A stretch of DNA of 54,877 nt from Dehalococcoidia bacterium. GTDB taxonomy: Bacteria; Chloroflexota; Dehalococcoidia; Lucifugimonadales; Lucifugimonadaceae. Below the pieces are notes generated by a model. That model worked only from the letters and a program-made list of their open reading frames with translations. It ran no database searches and was not told the DNA's origin. Positions 1 to 7,921 of the stretch are shown piece after piece (the first letter of the stretch is position 1; every line of letters begins with the position of its first letter). Location: NCBI GenBank assembly GCA_022819585.1, contig JAJEGY010000013.1, forward strand, positions 1 through 54,877, written 5' to 3'. A program made the position numbers and the translations under genes.

Positions 1-249
1 CATCCCTGCTCGCCGCGGCTGAGACAATGGTCCGAGGTGCGTTTCCAACAGGACCCGGTTAGCCTTTCAGCGACTCGGCAGCCGCTGCGGGGGCGTCGCC
101 ACGGGCACTTGGGCCGGTCCTCGGCTCTCCCTCTTTCGGAGGGAGGTTCCAAGGGGGCTTTCGCGTCCGACGCTTTTCCCGATGGTTCCCCGGGCTGGGG
201 GTGGCCGCTTCCGTTCTGCGGCGCAAGTCTGTCGATCAAACTGATTCTT

Positions 250-277
250 ATATTAGCATGTATGTTGGGGTTGTCAA
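250..277 (-). promoter_or_regulatory. Strong sigma70-type promoter reading leftwards
   Basis: On the minus strand a perfect -35 hexamer TTGACA (272-277) is followed after 16 bases by TAATAT (250-255), so transcription would start near base 243 and run off the left edge. It sits in an AT-rich patch that contrasts with the GC-rich sequence downstream. No start codon with a plausible reading frame follows it, which suggests a non-coding RNA or a long leader. Confidence 0.55.
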
Positions 278-388
278 GTTGTTGTCTGAACTGGGATTTC
301 TGGGATTGGGAGGATTTTTGGGATTTTGTTGTTGTGTTGTTTGGGATTTTGCGCTGGGGGAGTCTGTCTGGCCCCGCTCCTCCCCTCG

Positions 389-426
389 CCCTCACCCTGG
401 CCCTCTCCCGCCCAGCGGGAGAGGGG
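389..426 (+). repeat. Palindromic intergenic element, copy 1
   Basis: A CCCTCACCCTGG box is followed by an 11-base perfect stem, CCCTCTCCCGC (401-411) and GCGGGAGAGGG (415-425), with a 3-base loop. The upstream flank (about 330-388, GGGGGAGTC then GGCCCC) is shared with other copies, so the repeated unit is longer than the hairpin. It behaves like a REP or small non-autonomous element. Confidence 0.85.
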
Positions 427-683
427 ATGTGTTCATAGCCGGTGACGGTTTTAGTTGGGGTTTTGGGGATTTGAGAGGATGTGGTGGTTGAGGCACGCGG
501 GGTTTGGATGAGTGGTGGTTTTTGGGTGGAGTCTGTCACTCTGCGAAGGTTCGCTTCGCTTCATTCGCAGCCCCGCCCCCGGGCCGTTCACGAACGGCCC
601 CTACGGGGGTGGCGTCCCCCTGTTGTTCACGAAGAGTCCCTATGGGCATCCCCCGCTGTCTGTTGGTGGCGGTTTGGGCTTCC

Positions 684-712
684 ACGCCCCCTTCGCTTTG
701 CGAAAGGGGCGT
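684..712. repeat. Second hairpin family, copy 1
   Basis: ACGCCCC-C-TTCGC, loop TTT, then GCGAA-A-GGGGCGT forms a near-perfect 13-base stem. Related sequences lie at 5572-5602 and 44441-44472, each in a gene-free stretch beside the other palindromic element. There is no T-tract, so it is not called a terminator. Confidence 0.6.
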
Positions 713-749
713 GTTTGCGTTGTGGCTTTGGCGAGGGCTTGACTTCTGT

Positions 750-2066
750 TTAGGAGCGTCTTAGGCCTGGGGTTAGGAGCATTGCTAGTAGGACTAGGGG
801 GGTGCCGCCTATTGCGCTGATGATTAGGGTTGGTTCGTTGCCGATCAGGGCTGATAGGGTGCCTCCGAAGGTCCATCCGAGGGGGAAGAGTCCCATGCCG
901 ATGGCGTATAGGGACATTACTCGGCCTCGCATTTCGCTGGTGGCTTCGCGTTGGAAGAGGTTGGTGATTGCGTTTACCCAGAACATTCCGGCGATGCCCA
1001 TGATGAATAGGAGGGCTAGGGTGAGGGGGTAGATGCGTGAGAATCCGAATCCGATCATGCCGAAGTCCCAGATGAAGCTGGAGACGATGATGATGGGCAT
1101 GACGCGTCTGGGCAGTCCGAAGACAGCGATGGTAATGCTGCCGATGGCGAGTCCGACGCCGAGAACGGAGGACATGACACCGAAACCGACGGCTCCGACG
1201 TCGAGGATCTTGGTTGCGTATTCGGGCATGAGTGGGAAGATTGCGACGCCAGTGATGTTGACGGATGCGTTCATGATGAAGAGCCATGGGAGGACGGGTG
1301 ATTTCCGGGCGTATGCGATGCCTTGTTTGAGGCTCTTGTAGTAGGAGGGTTTGTCTTCGGATTCGGAAGCGGCGTATCTGCCTTTGGAGGCGTTGAGGAT
1401 GAAGATGGCACCGAGGAGATAAATTCCGGCGACGATACCGTATGCCCAGTCTGCGCCGGCGGATGCGATGATCCATCCGACGATGACGGGTCCGGCCATC
1501 TCGCCGGCGTTTTGGCCCATCATTACGAGTGCGGTGGCCCTTGGCAGGGAACGTGCGGGTATGAGGTCGGCGAGGTATGCCCAGAAAGTGGGCATTGCGA
1601 ATGAGACGACGGTTCCGGCGGCGAGAGCGAGAGCGAGCATGTGCCATGGCTCGATGATGTCGAGGGCGATGAGAATGGCCTGGACGACCGAAACGATTGC
1701 GAGTCCGATACGGACGAATGCGAGGAGTTTGCGTTTGTCGAATCGGTCGGCGATGGCTCCTGCGAAGATTGGGAAGACGAGGATGGGGACGGCTCTCATG
1801 CCGGAGACGATTCCGACCCATAGGTTTGAGCCGGTGAGGTCGTACATGACCCATGACTGGAGCGCGGTGCGTGCGACGGCTCCGATGTCGAAGAGGGCTT
1901 CTGAGGCTAGGAGGCGTGCGAAGCCGGGGATTGCGAAGATGCGGAGGACGCGTGGGGGGCGGCGTCGGGGGGAGTGCGCTCGGTTTGTACGTGATCGAGA
2001 GGTCACGGTTAGGTACGGTTCTGAAATTGGGTGCGTGTTCGGTTCGATTATCGGAGCAAGAAACAC
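750..2066 (-). CDS. MFS transporter (paralog A)
   Basis: A major facilitator superfamily carrier of about 438 residues with roughly a dozen hydrophobic segments, located in the inner membrane; the substrate cannot be read from sequence. Motif-A-like FAGAIADRFDKRK follows the second membrane segment, as in the family. The N-terminus before the first membrane segment is basic (about 45 residues). The GTG at 2066 is the upstream start; a shorter N-terminus is possible. It is clearly paralogous to the MFS gene at 3708-4979: both share SEA..DIG..AR...QSWV.YDLT.S.LWVG near the start and GADW in mid-protein. The Fic gene lies divergently between the two copies. The family resembles MFS exporters of the MDR/enterobactin type, but that is only fold-level inference. 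Confidence 0.85.
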   Translation of the reverse strand: MFLAPIIEPNTHPISEPYLTVTSRSRTNRAHSPRRRPPRVLRIFAIPGFARLLASEALFDIGAVARTALQSWVMYDLTGSNLWVGIVSGMRAVPILVFPIFAGAIADRFDKRKLLAFVRIGLAIVSVVQAILIALDIIEPWHMLALALAAGTVVSFAMPTFWAYLADLIPARSLPRATALVMMGQNAGEMAGPVIVGWIIASAGADWAYGIVAGIYLLGAIFILNASKGRYAASESEDKPSYYKSLKQGIAYARKSPVLPWLFIMNASVNITGVAIFPLMPEYATKILDVGAVGFGVMSSVLGVGLAIGSITIAVFGLPRRVMPIIIVSSFIWDFGMIGFGFSRIYPLTLALLFIMGIAGMFWVNAITNLFQREATSEMRGRVMSLYAIGMGLFPLGWTFGGTLSALIGNEPTLIISAIGGTPLVLLAMLLTPGLRRS

Positions 2067-2148
2067 TAATTTACGATGATCAATGCTGGATTGGCATCGA
2101 CCGCGATGCTCAAACTTAATTTTCCATCAGGAGAGTGATACCCAAGGG

Positions 2149-3588
2149 ATGATCGTGTCAAGAAGTTGTCCGACTTTCGCGATGAACAAAAAAAAGGATG
2201 AAGTATTGACAATCTCCGGAACAACCAATGATGATTTTGTAGAACAGGAAATTCACGGTACGCCGTTTGTTTATGACAGAAGGTTAATGCCGCGGATCGA
2301 TGAAAACGCAACGCATGTTCAAGAAATGCGCGAAGTTGGAAAATTAGGTCCAGAGGCATTACGCCTAATTAGAAAACATTTCAGGATTAAGAACATCTAT
2401 CACTCAAACGCAATTGAGGGCAATCTCTTGGATGTGGGTGAGACGCGGCAAGTTGTTGAGTTGGGATTAACGATAGCCGGCAAACCATTGAAAGATCAGG
2501 CGGAGGCGAAAAACTTGGGGGCGGCACTTGATTTCTTGGAAGAGATCGCGTCCAACGTTGAAGACCCGATTTCCATGCATGATGTTAGGCAGATTCACAA
2601 GCTGATATTGCAGGACATCGATGACGCGAATGCGGGAGGATTTCGAACTGTGGATGTGAAAATTTCTGGATCTGATTTCGAGGCATCGAGTTTTATGGAT
2701 GTAGATTCACACATGTCAGAATTCATGGATTGGTTGGGACCAGCATCGATTGACACTGAAAACAATGTGATCGAAATTGCTGCTGCATGCCACGCTAGAC
2801 TTGCCCAGATACATCCGTTCGTTGACGGTAACGGGCGGACATCGAGAATATTGATGAATTTAGTACTGATGCGGGCTGGGTATCCGATCGCCGTTATCAC
2901 TCGGGACGACAGGACCAGGTATATCGACGCATTGGAACGGTCGCAAGTTTCCGACTTGACCCCCTTCATCGGATTGATTCTCGAATGTGTTTCCGAAACT
3001 CTAGAAGAGTACGAAAATGCAGCGGAGGAACAACGGGAACAACTGGAATGGGCGCAGTCAATCGCTAGCCGAATGACTCAGACCGAAGTGCCAAGAGCCA
3101 AGAACGAATACGAACTTTGGCGTAGCGCAATGGATCTCTTGGTGAACCATTATCAGCAGATAGCCAACAACATCAATGATGCTTCACCATTGGTCAACCT
3201 TTACGTGAAGGCTTTTGGGATGCTTGAATTTGAGAAGTATCTGGCACTTCGTCAAAGGCAATCCGCCAAGCGCACTTGGTTTTTCCGGCTCGACTTCGTG
3301 AGCGGCAGCAAGACAGCGAGGTATCTCCACTTTTTCGGATATGCGAACTACCCGATGAGCGAGCACGCGCAAGTTTCGCTCCATCTTTCGAGAGAAGAGT
3401 CTCCATACTACTTCGAGCGACTAGACAACATCTCCAAACCGAATGTCCCAGGGTTGCGGGAGATTGCCTATTCTCCAGCTAACGAAAAATACGTCGCGAG
3501 GCGTTGGGATCGGTGTAGCGAACAGAAAATCGAACACATTGCAAGAGGATTCTTCGACGATGTTGTTTCCAAACATTTCCAAAATTGA
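2149..3588 (+). CDS. Fic-domain protein AMP-transferase (class II)
   Basis: A Fic protein, predicted to transfer AMP (or another nucleotide moiety) from a nucleotide to a Ser/Thr/Tyr of a target protein. The catalytic loop HPFVDGNGR is intact (from base 2812). An N-terminal inhibitory helix motif S-N-A-I-E-G-N (bases 2404-2424) matches the (S/T)xxxE(G/N) autoinhibitory motif, making it class II with its brake built in. The C-terminal 150 or so residues are not a winged helix I recognise. Frame-compatible starts lie at 2083, 2149 and 2182; 2149 is chosen because AGGAG lies upstream at about 2129. The gene is visibly poorer in G+C than its neighbours and sits alone between two inverted-orientation MFS paralogs, which suggests acquisition by transfer. 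Class II proteins often act as housekeeping regulators rather than toxin pairs, and no antitoxin gene is adjacent. Confidence 0.88.
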   Translation: MIVSRSCPTFAMNKKKDEVLTISGTTNDDFVEQEIHGTPFVYDRRLMPRIDENATHVQEMREVGKLGPEALRLIRKHFRIKNIYHSNAIEGNLLDVGETRQVVELGLTIAGKPLKDQAEAKNLGAALDFLEEIASNVEDPISMHDVRQIHKLILQDIDDANAGGFRTVDVKISGSDFEASSFMDVDSHMSEFMDWLGPASIDTENNVIEIAAACHARLAQIHPFVDGNGRTSRILMNLVLMRAGYPIAVITRDDRTRYIDALERSQVSDLTPFIGLILECVSETLEEYENAAEEQREQLEWAQSIASRMTQTEVPRAKNEYELWRSAMDLLVNHYQQIANNINDASPLVNLYVKAFGMLEFEKYLALRQRQSAKRTWFFRLDFVSGSKTARYLHFFGYANYPMSEHAQVSLHLSREESPYYFERLDNISKPNVPGLREIAYSPANEKYVARRWDRCSEQKIEHIARGFFDDVVSKHFQN

Positions 3589-3707
3589 CGATTTTCTAAA
3601 TTGCGGTGATCCAGAGGAAACGTGCAATGAAGCAGACAAGGATTGGATTGAATCCTGCATCCAAGATCAATATCTCGTTACGCTAAGCCATCTAAGACGC
3701 AAGGCGC

Positions 3708-4979
3708 TTATGTTTGTGCTCTGCGAAATGCGGGTGATGCTATGAAGGCGATGGTGGGGATTGTCATGGTGGCTATGGCGGAGGTTATTAGGGCTGTTTC
3801 GGGGGTTGTGAAGTGGGCTATTGCTCCGCTTATTGTCCAGCCGATGGGGATGGTGCCCATGGCGATGGTGTAGAGGCTCATGATGTTGGGGTGGCGGATA
3901 GTGTAGGTGTTGGATCGGATCATTTTGAGGATTGCGTTGCCCCATATCATGCTGGCGTTGCCCATGATGAAGAGGATGAGGAGGGTGATGGGCAGATTGG
4001 GGGAGTGTGCGAATGCGATGGTGCCTGCTGCCCATATGAAGCTGGCTATGAGGGCGGCGAGTGCAGTGTGTCGTCGGAGTCCGATGAGTGCGGCTAGGAC
4101 CGAACCGACGGCTAGTCCGCCGCCGAGGATTCCGGTCATGAGTCCGAAGCCGAGTCCTCCGCTGTCGAAGACTGCGATTGCGTATTCGGGTATGAGGGGG
4201 AATACTGCCATGCCGAAGAGGTTCGTGGTGAGGAGCATGACTAGTAGCCATGGCAGGGGTTGGGAGCGTCCGATGTTGTGGATGCCGATTCTGAGGGTCC
4301 AGACGTAGGGGTGGTGATAGTTGCCGATGCGTGAGTCGTGGTCGGGCACGGGGACGTTGAGGATGAGAAACGCGCCGCCGAAGTATAGGATGGCGATGAA
4401 AATGAATGACCAGTCTGCGCCGACGAGGGCGATGATGACTCCGACGGAGATAGGGCCGACAAGTTCGCCGAGGTTGTGCGAGAAGGCGAGGACGGCGTTG
4501 GCGCGCGTCGCCATGCGGGGCTGGACGATGTCTTTGAGGAAGGTTGTGAATGATGGCCATGCGAATGCGATTGCAAGTCCTGTCAGGAGGGTGAGGACGG
4601 CTTGGTGCCAGGGTCGTATGGTGTTGGTGCCGATGAGTATGGCTTGGATGATGGCGAGGATGCCGATGAATGCCCTCATGGCGGCGACGAGGAGTCGGTG
4701 GTTGACGTGGTTGCCGATGTATGCGGCGATTGCGGGGCTGAGGAATGATGGTGCGGCGCGGAAAGATGCGACTGCACCTACCCATAGGCTCGATTGGGTG
4801 AGGTCGTAAGCGACCCATGATTGGGCGGCGACGCGTGCGAGGACTCCGATGTCGACGACGGCTTCGGAAGCGACGATCCAGTTGAAGCCGCGGTCGAAGA
4901 GTTGGTGGAAGAAGCTGGTGCGGCGTTTGTCGACGCTGCTTCGGAAGGGGCGGTAGGGGGTTTGTGCCGGTTCGCGCAA
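3708..4979 (-). CDS. MFS transporter (paralog B)
   Basis: A second major facilitator superfamily carrier, about 423 residues, inner-membrane, same strand and same subfamily as the gene at 750-2066. The two align through most of their length in the first half (SEAVVDIGVLAR, QSWVAYDLT, SLWVG, PWH, GADW), so they arose by duplication. Motif A is eroded here: AAYIGNHVNHR replaces the usual D-R-F-x-x-R/K-pattern seen in the other copy, which hints at changed coupling or substrate. The substrate is unknown. The coding sequence ends 119 bases after the Fic stop, convergent with it. Confidence 0.83.
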   Translation of the reverse strand: MREPAQTPYRPFRSSVDKRRTSFFHQLFDRGFNWIVASEAVVDIGVLARVAAQSWVAYDLTQSSLWVGAVASFRAAPSFLSPAIAAYIGNHVNHRLLVAAMRAFIGILAIIQAILIGTNTIRPWHQAVLTLLTGLAIAFAWPSFTTFLKDIVQPRMATRANAVLAFSHNLGELVGPISVGVIIALVGADWSFIFIAILYFGGAFLILNVPVPDHDSRIGNYHHPYVWTLRIGIHNIGRSQPLPWLLVMLLTTNLFGMAVFPLIPEYAIAVFDSGGLGFGLMTGILGGGLAVGSVLAALIGLRRHTALAALIASFIWAAGTIAFAHSPNLPITLLILFIMGNASMIWGNAILKMIRSNTYTIRHPNIMSLYTIAMGTIPIGWTISGAIAHFTTPETALITSAIATMTIPTIAFIASPAFRRAQT

Positions 4980-5601
4980 TGGTTGGTGGCGCTAGGGCGG
5001 GTGGTCGTCAGTCAGTTGTCGGTTAGTGTCTCGAACAATACGAGCACACTTATATTTTCAGATTGCAACAATTGGTGGTTGTGATTCATGGGATTTTGTT
5101 GGGGGATTCTGGGGATTTGGTGTTGGTTGGGGGAGTCCGTCGGCCCCTCCCTTCCGCCCCGGTCACCCTCACCCTAGCCCTCTCCCGCTCAGCGGGAGAG
5201 GGGATATAGCCCGGGGACCGTCTGCTTTTTTGCCAAGGTCGCTTGGTAAGGTGCGAGAGTGGGATGATGTGGTGCGTGAAGGGGTGGTCAGTGTCGGACG
5301 ATGTATGCTAGAAAACGCGGTGGAATTTCCACCGCCAAAAGGACGGGGATGGGTTAGCGGGTGTATTTTCGGCCTAACTGCGACCCGATTACGTTTGTCA
5401 GGCGAACCCCGTCCGATTAATCTTATGAGTGGTGTGTTATCAAGGTTGAGTGGGTTTGGGTGGCCGGGGTGGATTATTCCGTCTGACAGCGCGCCTCCCC
5501 CTGCCCCCTCCTGAAGGAGGGGGTGGAAAAAGAGGTGCCCCCCTTGTATTTCCCCTCGGAGATGGGGAGTTCGCGCCCCCTTGGCTGCGCGAAAGGGGTG
5601 G
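4980..5601. other. Gene-free stretch with repeats
   Basis: About 620 bases without a supported gene between the MFS start and the stop of the enolase-superfamily gene. It contains a G/T-rich tract with GGGGGAGTC (5090-5140), a copy of the palindromic element (5166-5203), a CCCCTCCTGAAGGAGGGG-like dyad near 5500-5520 and a second-family hairpin (5572-5602). The frames that stay open here have the Arg/Pro-rich composition of non-coding sequence. Confidence 0.6.
5166..5203 (+). repeat. Palindromic intergenic element, copy 2
   Basis: CCCTCACCCTAG box followed by the stem CCCTCTCCCGC (5178-5188), loop TCA, GCGGGAGAGGGG (5192-5203). The upstream flank GGGGGAGTCCGTCGGCCCC matches the flank of copy 1 closely. 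Confidence 0.85.
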
Positions 5602-6819
5602 TTAATGTGGGACGATGTATGGTTCGATGGCGTTTTCGTTGATGGTTACGCCGATTCCTGGGCGGTCTGGGAGGTGGAATTGGCCGTCTTTGAGTTGCCA
5701 GCCGGTGTCTGAGGCGTCTTGTAGGAGGTTTGAGAGTCCGCCTTGGAACTCTTGGAGTAGTTCGGGGGATGATACGGCGGCGCATTGCAGGGTGGCCGCT
5801 TGGAAGATGGAGACGCCGTTGCCCATGTGGGGTGTGACTGGGATGTTGGCGGCGTAGGCGAGGTCTCGTTGGCGGATGAAGTCGGAGATGCTGGTTCGGC
5901 CGATGTCGGGTTGGTAGACGTCGAAGATGGGGGAAGGGGTTAGCCAGTCGGTCATTTGGTAGGTAGTGCGGAAGTGTTCGCCTAGCGCGATCGGAGTGCC
6001 CGTTGCTTTGTGGAGGGTTTTGTGACCCGCGATGTCTTCGGGTTGGAGGGGGCATTCGAAGAAGCGGAGGTTGCGTTGTCCGAATTCGTTTTTGGCTTGG
6101 ATGGCGTCGGGCAGAGTGCACATCCATAGGGTGTCGACCATCCATTGCTGGATGTTGGGAGCGCCTTGGATTAGGGCGTCGAGTTCTTGGATGGCGGCTT
6201 CGATGTCGCCGGATTGGAAGATTTTTACGCCGTTGATGCCTTGGTCGGCGAGAGACTGGGCTTGGGTGATGCGTTCCTGGATGGTGGCGCGTCGGAGGCC
6301 GGAGAGGTAGACGGGGATTTGAGTGCGGTAGTCGGGGTCTAGGAGAGTCGCGGTAGGGGTGTGGTTGCGTTTTCCTAGGGCGTCCCAGATTGCGATGTCT
6401 AGGGCGGCTAGTGCGTCCATCCAGTATCCGGAGTTGATGCCTCTGCCTCGTTGGGAGTCGTAGACGAAGTCCCAGAGTTCGGTTGGGTTAGCGAATTCGC
6501 GGTTTGTGACCATCTCGGCGATGGCGGCGTCGATCATGACGCATACGATTTCGGGAGCGATGGGGGTGTTGGATTCGCCCCAGCCGATGGTTCCGTCGGC
6601 TAGTTCGATGCGGACTAGGGGCGTCTCGACCATGGTGGCGTAGACGGTCTGCCATCCGGGTTTGAATTCGTAGCGGGAGAGGGTCGTGGCTTGGTTTGTG
6701 GCGTCTTGGGGATCCTCGTTTTGGCGTCGGTATTGCTCCCAGTAGCCGGGAGTGTCTGGGAAGGCGAGATGTGCGGTTTTGATCTCGCGGATGGTGAAGG
6801 ATAGGTCGTGTGAGGTCAC
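5602..6819 (-). CDS. Enolase superfamily (mandelate racemase/muconate lactonizing) enzyme
   Basis: A 405-residue enolase-superfamily enzyme, expected to abstract a proton alpha to a carboxylate on an acid-sugar-type substrate. Metal ligands are visible: D229 (MVDTLW), E255 (FFECPL) and E281 (LGEHF). The D305 (QPDIGR) and H331 (TPHMG) pair looks like the mandelate-racemase Asp-His dyad. Where most members have Lys-x-Lys on strand two, this protein has K199-I-F201, so the second lysine is lost; dehydratase-type members are known to vary here. Residues 1-60 carry an unusual N-terminal insert. Its start codon overlaps the upstream DUF2520 gene by 4 bases (ATGA), so the two are translationally coupled. 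Exact substrate unknown. Confidence 0.87.
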   Translation of the reverse strand: MTSHDLSFTIREIKTAHLAFPDTPGYWEQYRRQNEDPQDATNQATTLSRYEFKPGWQTVYATMVETPLVRIELADGTIGWGESNTPIAPEIVCVMIDAAIAEMVTNREFANPTELWDFVYDSQRGRGINSGYWMDALAALDIAIWDALGKRNHTPTATLLDPDYRTQIPVYLSGLRRATIQERITQAQSLADQGINGVKIFQSGDIEAAIQELDALIQGAPNIQQWMVDTLWMCTLPDAIQAKNEFGQRNLRFFECPLQPEDIAGHKTLHKATGTPIALGEHFRTTYQMTDWLTPSPIFDVYQPDIGRTSISDFIRQRDLAYAANIPVTPHMGNGVSIFQAATLQCAAVSSPELLQEFQGGLSNLLQDASDTGWQLKDGQFHLPDRPGIGVTINENAIEPYIVPH

Positions 6820-7703
6820 AGTGTTTCTAGGTGGTCAGTCAGGGTTTTGCGGATTTGGTCGATTATTGTCGGGTCTAGGTTTCCTTTTTCGTTTGCGATA
6901 GGGAGTTGGGCTAGGGCTAGGGCGGCGTAGGCTCGGGAGATGTCGGGATTGATGTCTTTTGTAGTTTCCAAGTGGGTTTGGATGGTTTCGATGTCGCCTC
7001 GGACGTAGGGGCCGGAGATTGCGTCGGGTAGGCCGTTGGTTGTGATGGCTTCGATGGTTGATTTGAGTATTGGCGAGAGTAGTTTGAGGGCTCGGTCGCG
7101 GTCGATGTCTGCGGTTTGCCAGAGTTCGGCGGAGATGCCTACTAGTCCGGCTAGGAGTCCGCAGGCTAGGACGGCGGATGCGTGGTATGCGGCGTGTGCG
7201 GACTCGCCTTGGATGGGGAATGAAGCGCCGTTTAGGTCGGCGACTAGGGTTTCGAGCCAGAGTTTGAGGTCTTCGTCTTGGGAGTCGATGGCGAAGGATG
7301 CCCCTTCGAATAGCCATCCGGCGTCGTGGTACGGAAAGGTTTGGAGGGGGTGAAAGCCTGCGGTTGAGGCGTCGGCGTTTTTTGCTGATGCTAGGACATC
7401 GAGAGTCAGGGATCCGGAGCAGTGGATTACCCAGTGATGGGGTTGCCACTGGATGTTGTCGCAGACTTCTTTGATCGTGGAGTCGGAGGTGGTGATGAAG
7501 ATGGTGTCTGCGAGTTCGGGTATGCGGGTGTAGTCGTGGAGGATGGTTGCGTTGGGAAATCGTTCGCGTAGCGAGTTGCGTCGATCTGGGTTGCGTGATG
7601 AGATCGCGACGAGGGTTTGGTTCTCGTCTAACTTTGCGGCGAGTGAAGAGCCTAGGCGTCCTGGGCCTATAATGCCTATTTTTCTGTGTTCGTACGGGGG
7701 CAA
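6816..7703 (-). CDS. Rossmann-fold DUF2520-type NAD(P)-binding protein
   Basis: A 295-residue protein with an N-terminal dinucleotide-binding fold (IGIIGPGRLGSSLA at residues 8-21), then VIHCSGSLTLDVL and the H-P-L-Q-T-F motif (GFHPLQTFP), all typical of the DUF2520 family related to pyrroline-5-carboxylate/ketopantoate-type reductases. The helical second domain begins near residue 165 (ESAHAAYHASAVLACG). It is first gene of a two-gene minus-strand operon with the enolase-superfamily enzyme, which suggests it reduces or oxidises a product or precursor in the same pathway. The ATG at 7703 is used; the divergent guaB3-type gene starts 218 bases away. Confidence 0.85.
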   Translation of the reverse strand: MPPYEHRKIGIIGPGRLGSSLAAKLDENQTLVAISSRNPDRRNSLRERFPNATILHDYTRIPELADTIFITTSDSTIKEVCDNIQWQPHHWVIHCSGSLTLDVLASAKNADASTAGFHPLQTFPYHDAGWLFEGASFAIDSQDEDLKLWLETLVADLNGASFPIQGESAHAAYHASAVLACGLLAGLVGISAELWQTADIDRDRALKLLSPILKSTIEAITTNGLPDAISGPYVRGDIETIQTHLETTKDINPDISRAYAALALAQLPIANEKGNLDPTIIDQIRKTLTDHLETL

Positions 7704-7921
7704 TGGAGTGTGATGCGGTTGTCGAATCTGGGTCGCGGAGGTTAGGGAAATCTGCGATAATTAAGTGAATCCAGTATCGCATTTGATTTGGGTCGATTAG
7801 GTCATACTCGGTTCGGCGGGCGTTGTTCAGCGTCTTCGATTACCATCGCGCGAATCGGGTTTGGGTATGTCGATGGAGCGGGGGCTAGTGTGCGATCAGG
7901 CCATCAGCAGCATAGGAGTCT

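Larger units (their letters stand above)
1..749. other. Gene-free, repeat-rich left end
   Basis: No convincing protein gene is seen here: the open frames are short and Arg/Pro/Gly-rich. Bases 1-240 are GC-rich with several local hairpins and lie downstream of a strong minus-strand promoter (250-277). Bases 300-520 are G/T-rich low-complexity sequence carrying one copy of the palindromic intergenic element (389-426). Bases 540-720 hold further GC-rich hairpin debris, including the stem at 684-712. One minus-strand frame stays open from about 240 to the window edge but has no ATG after the promoter and an untypical composition, so it is not called. Confidence 0.6.

Noticed and set aside
1-243. 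RNase P RNA, tmRNA or SRP RNA at the left edge
   Set aside because: Conserved core sequences of these RNAs (for example GAGGAAAGTCCGG of RNase P) are not visible; only an unnamed candidate RNA is reported.
640-1854. Long minus-strand frame of about 404 codons overlapping the MFS gene
   Set aside because: Its translation is Arg/His/Pro-rich without hydrophobic core, whereas the alternative frame is a clear MFS protein. It is a shadow caused by codon bias; similar shadows lie at 3667-4818, 6835-7782 and 7934-9004.
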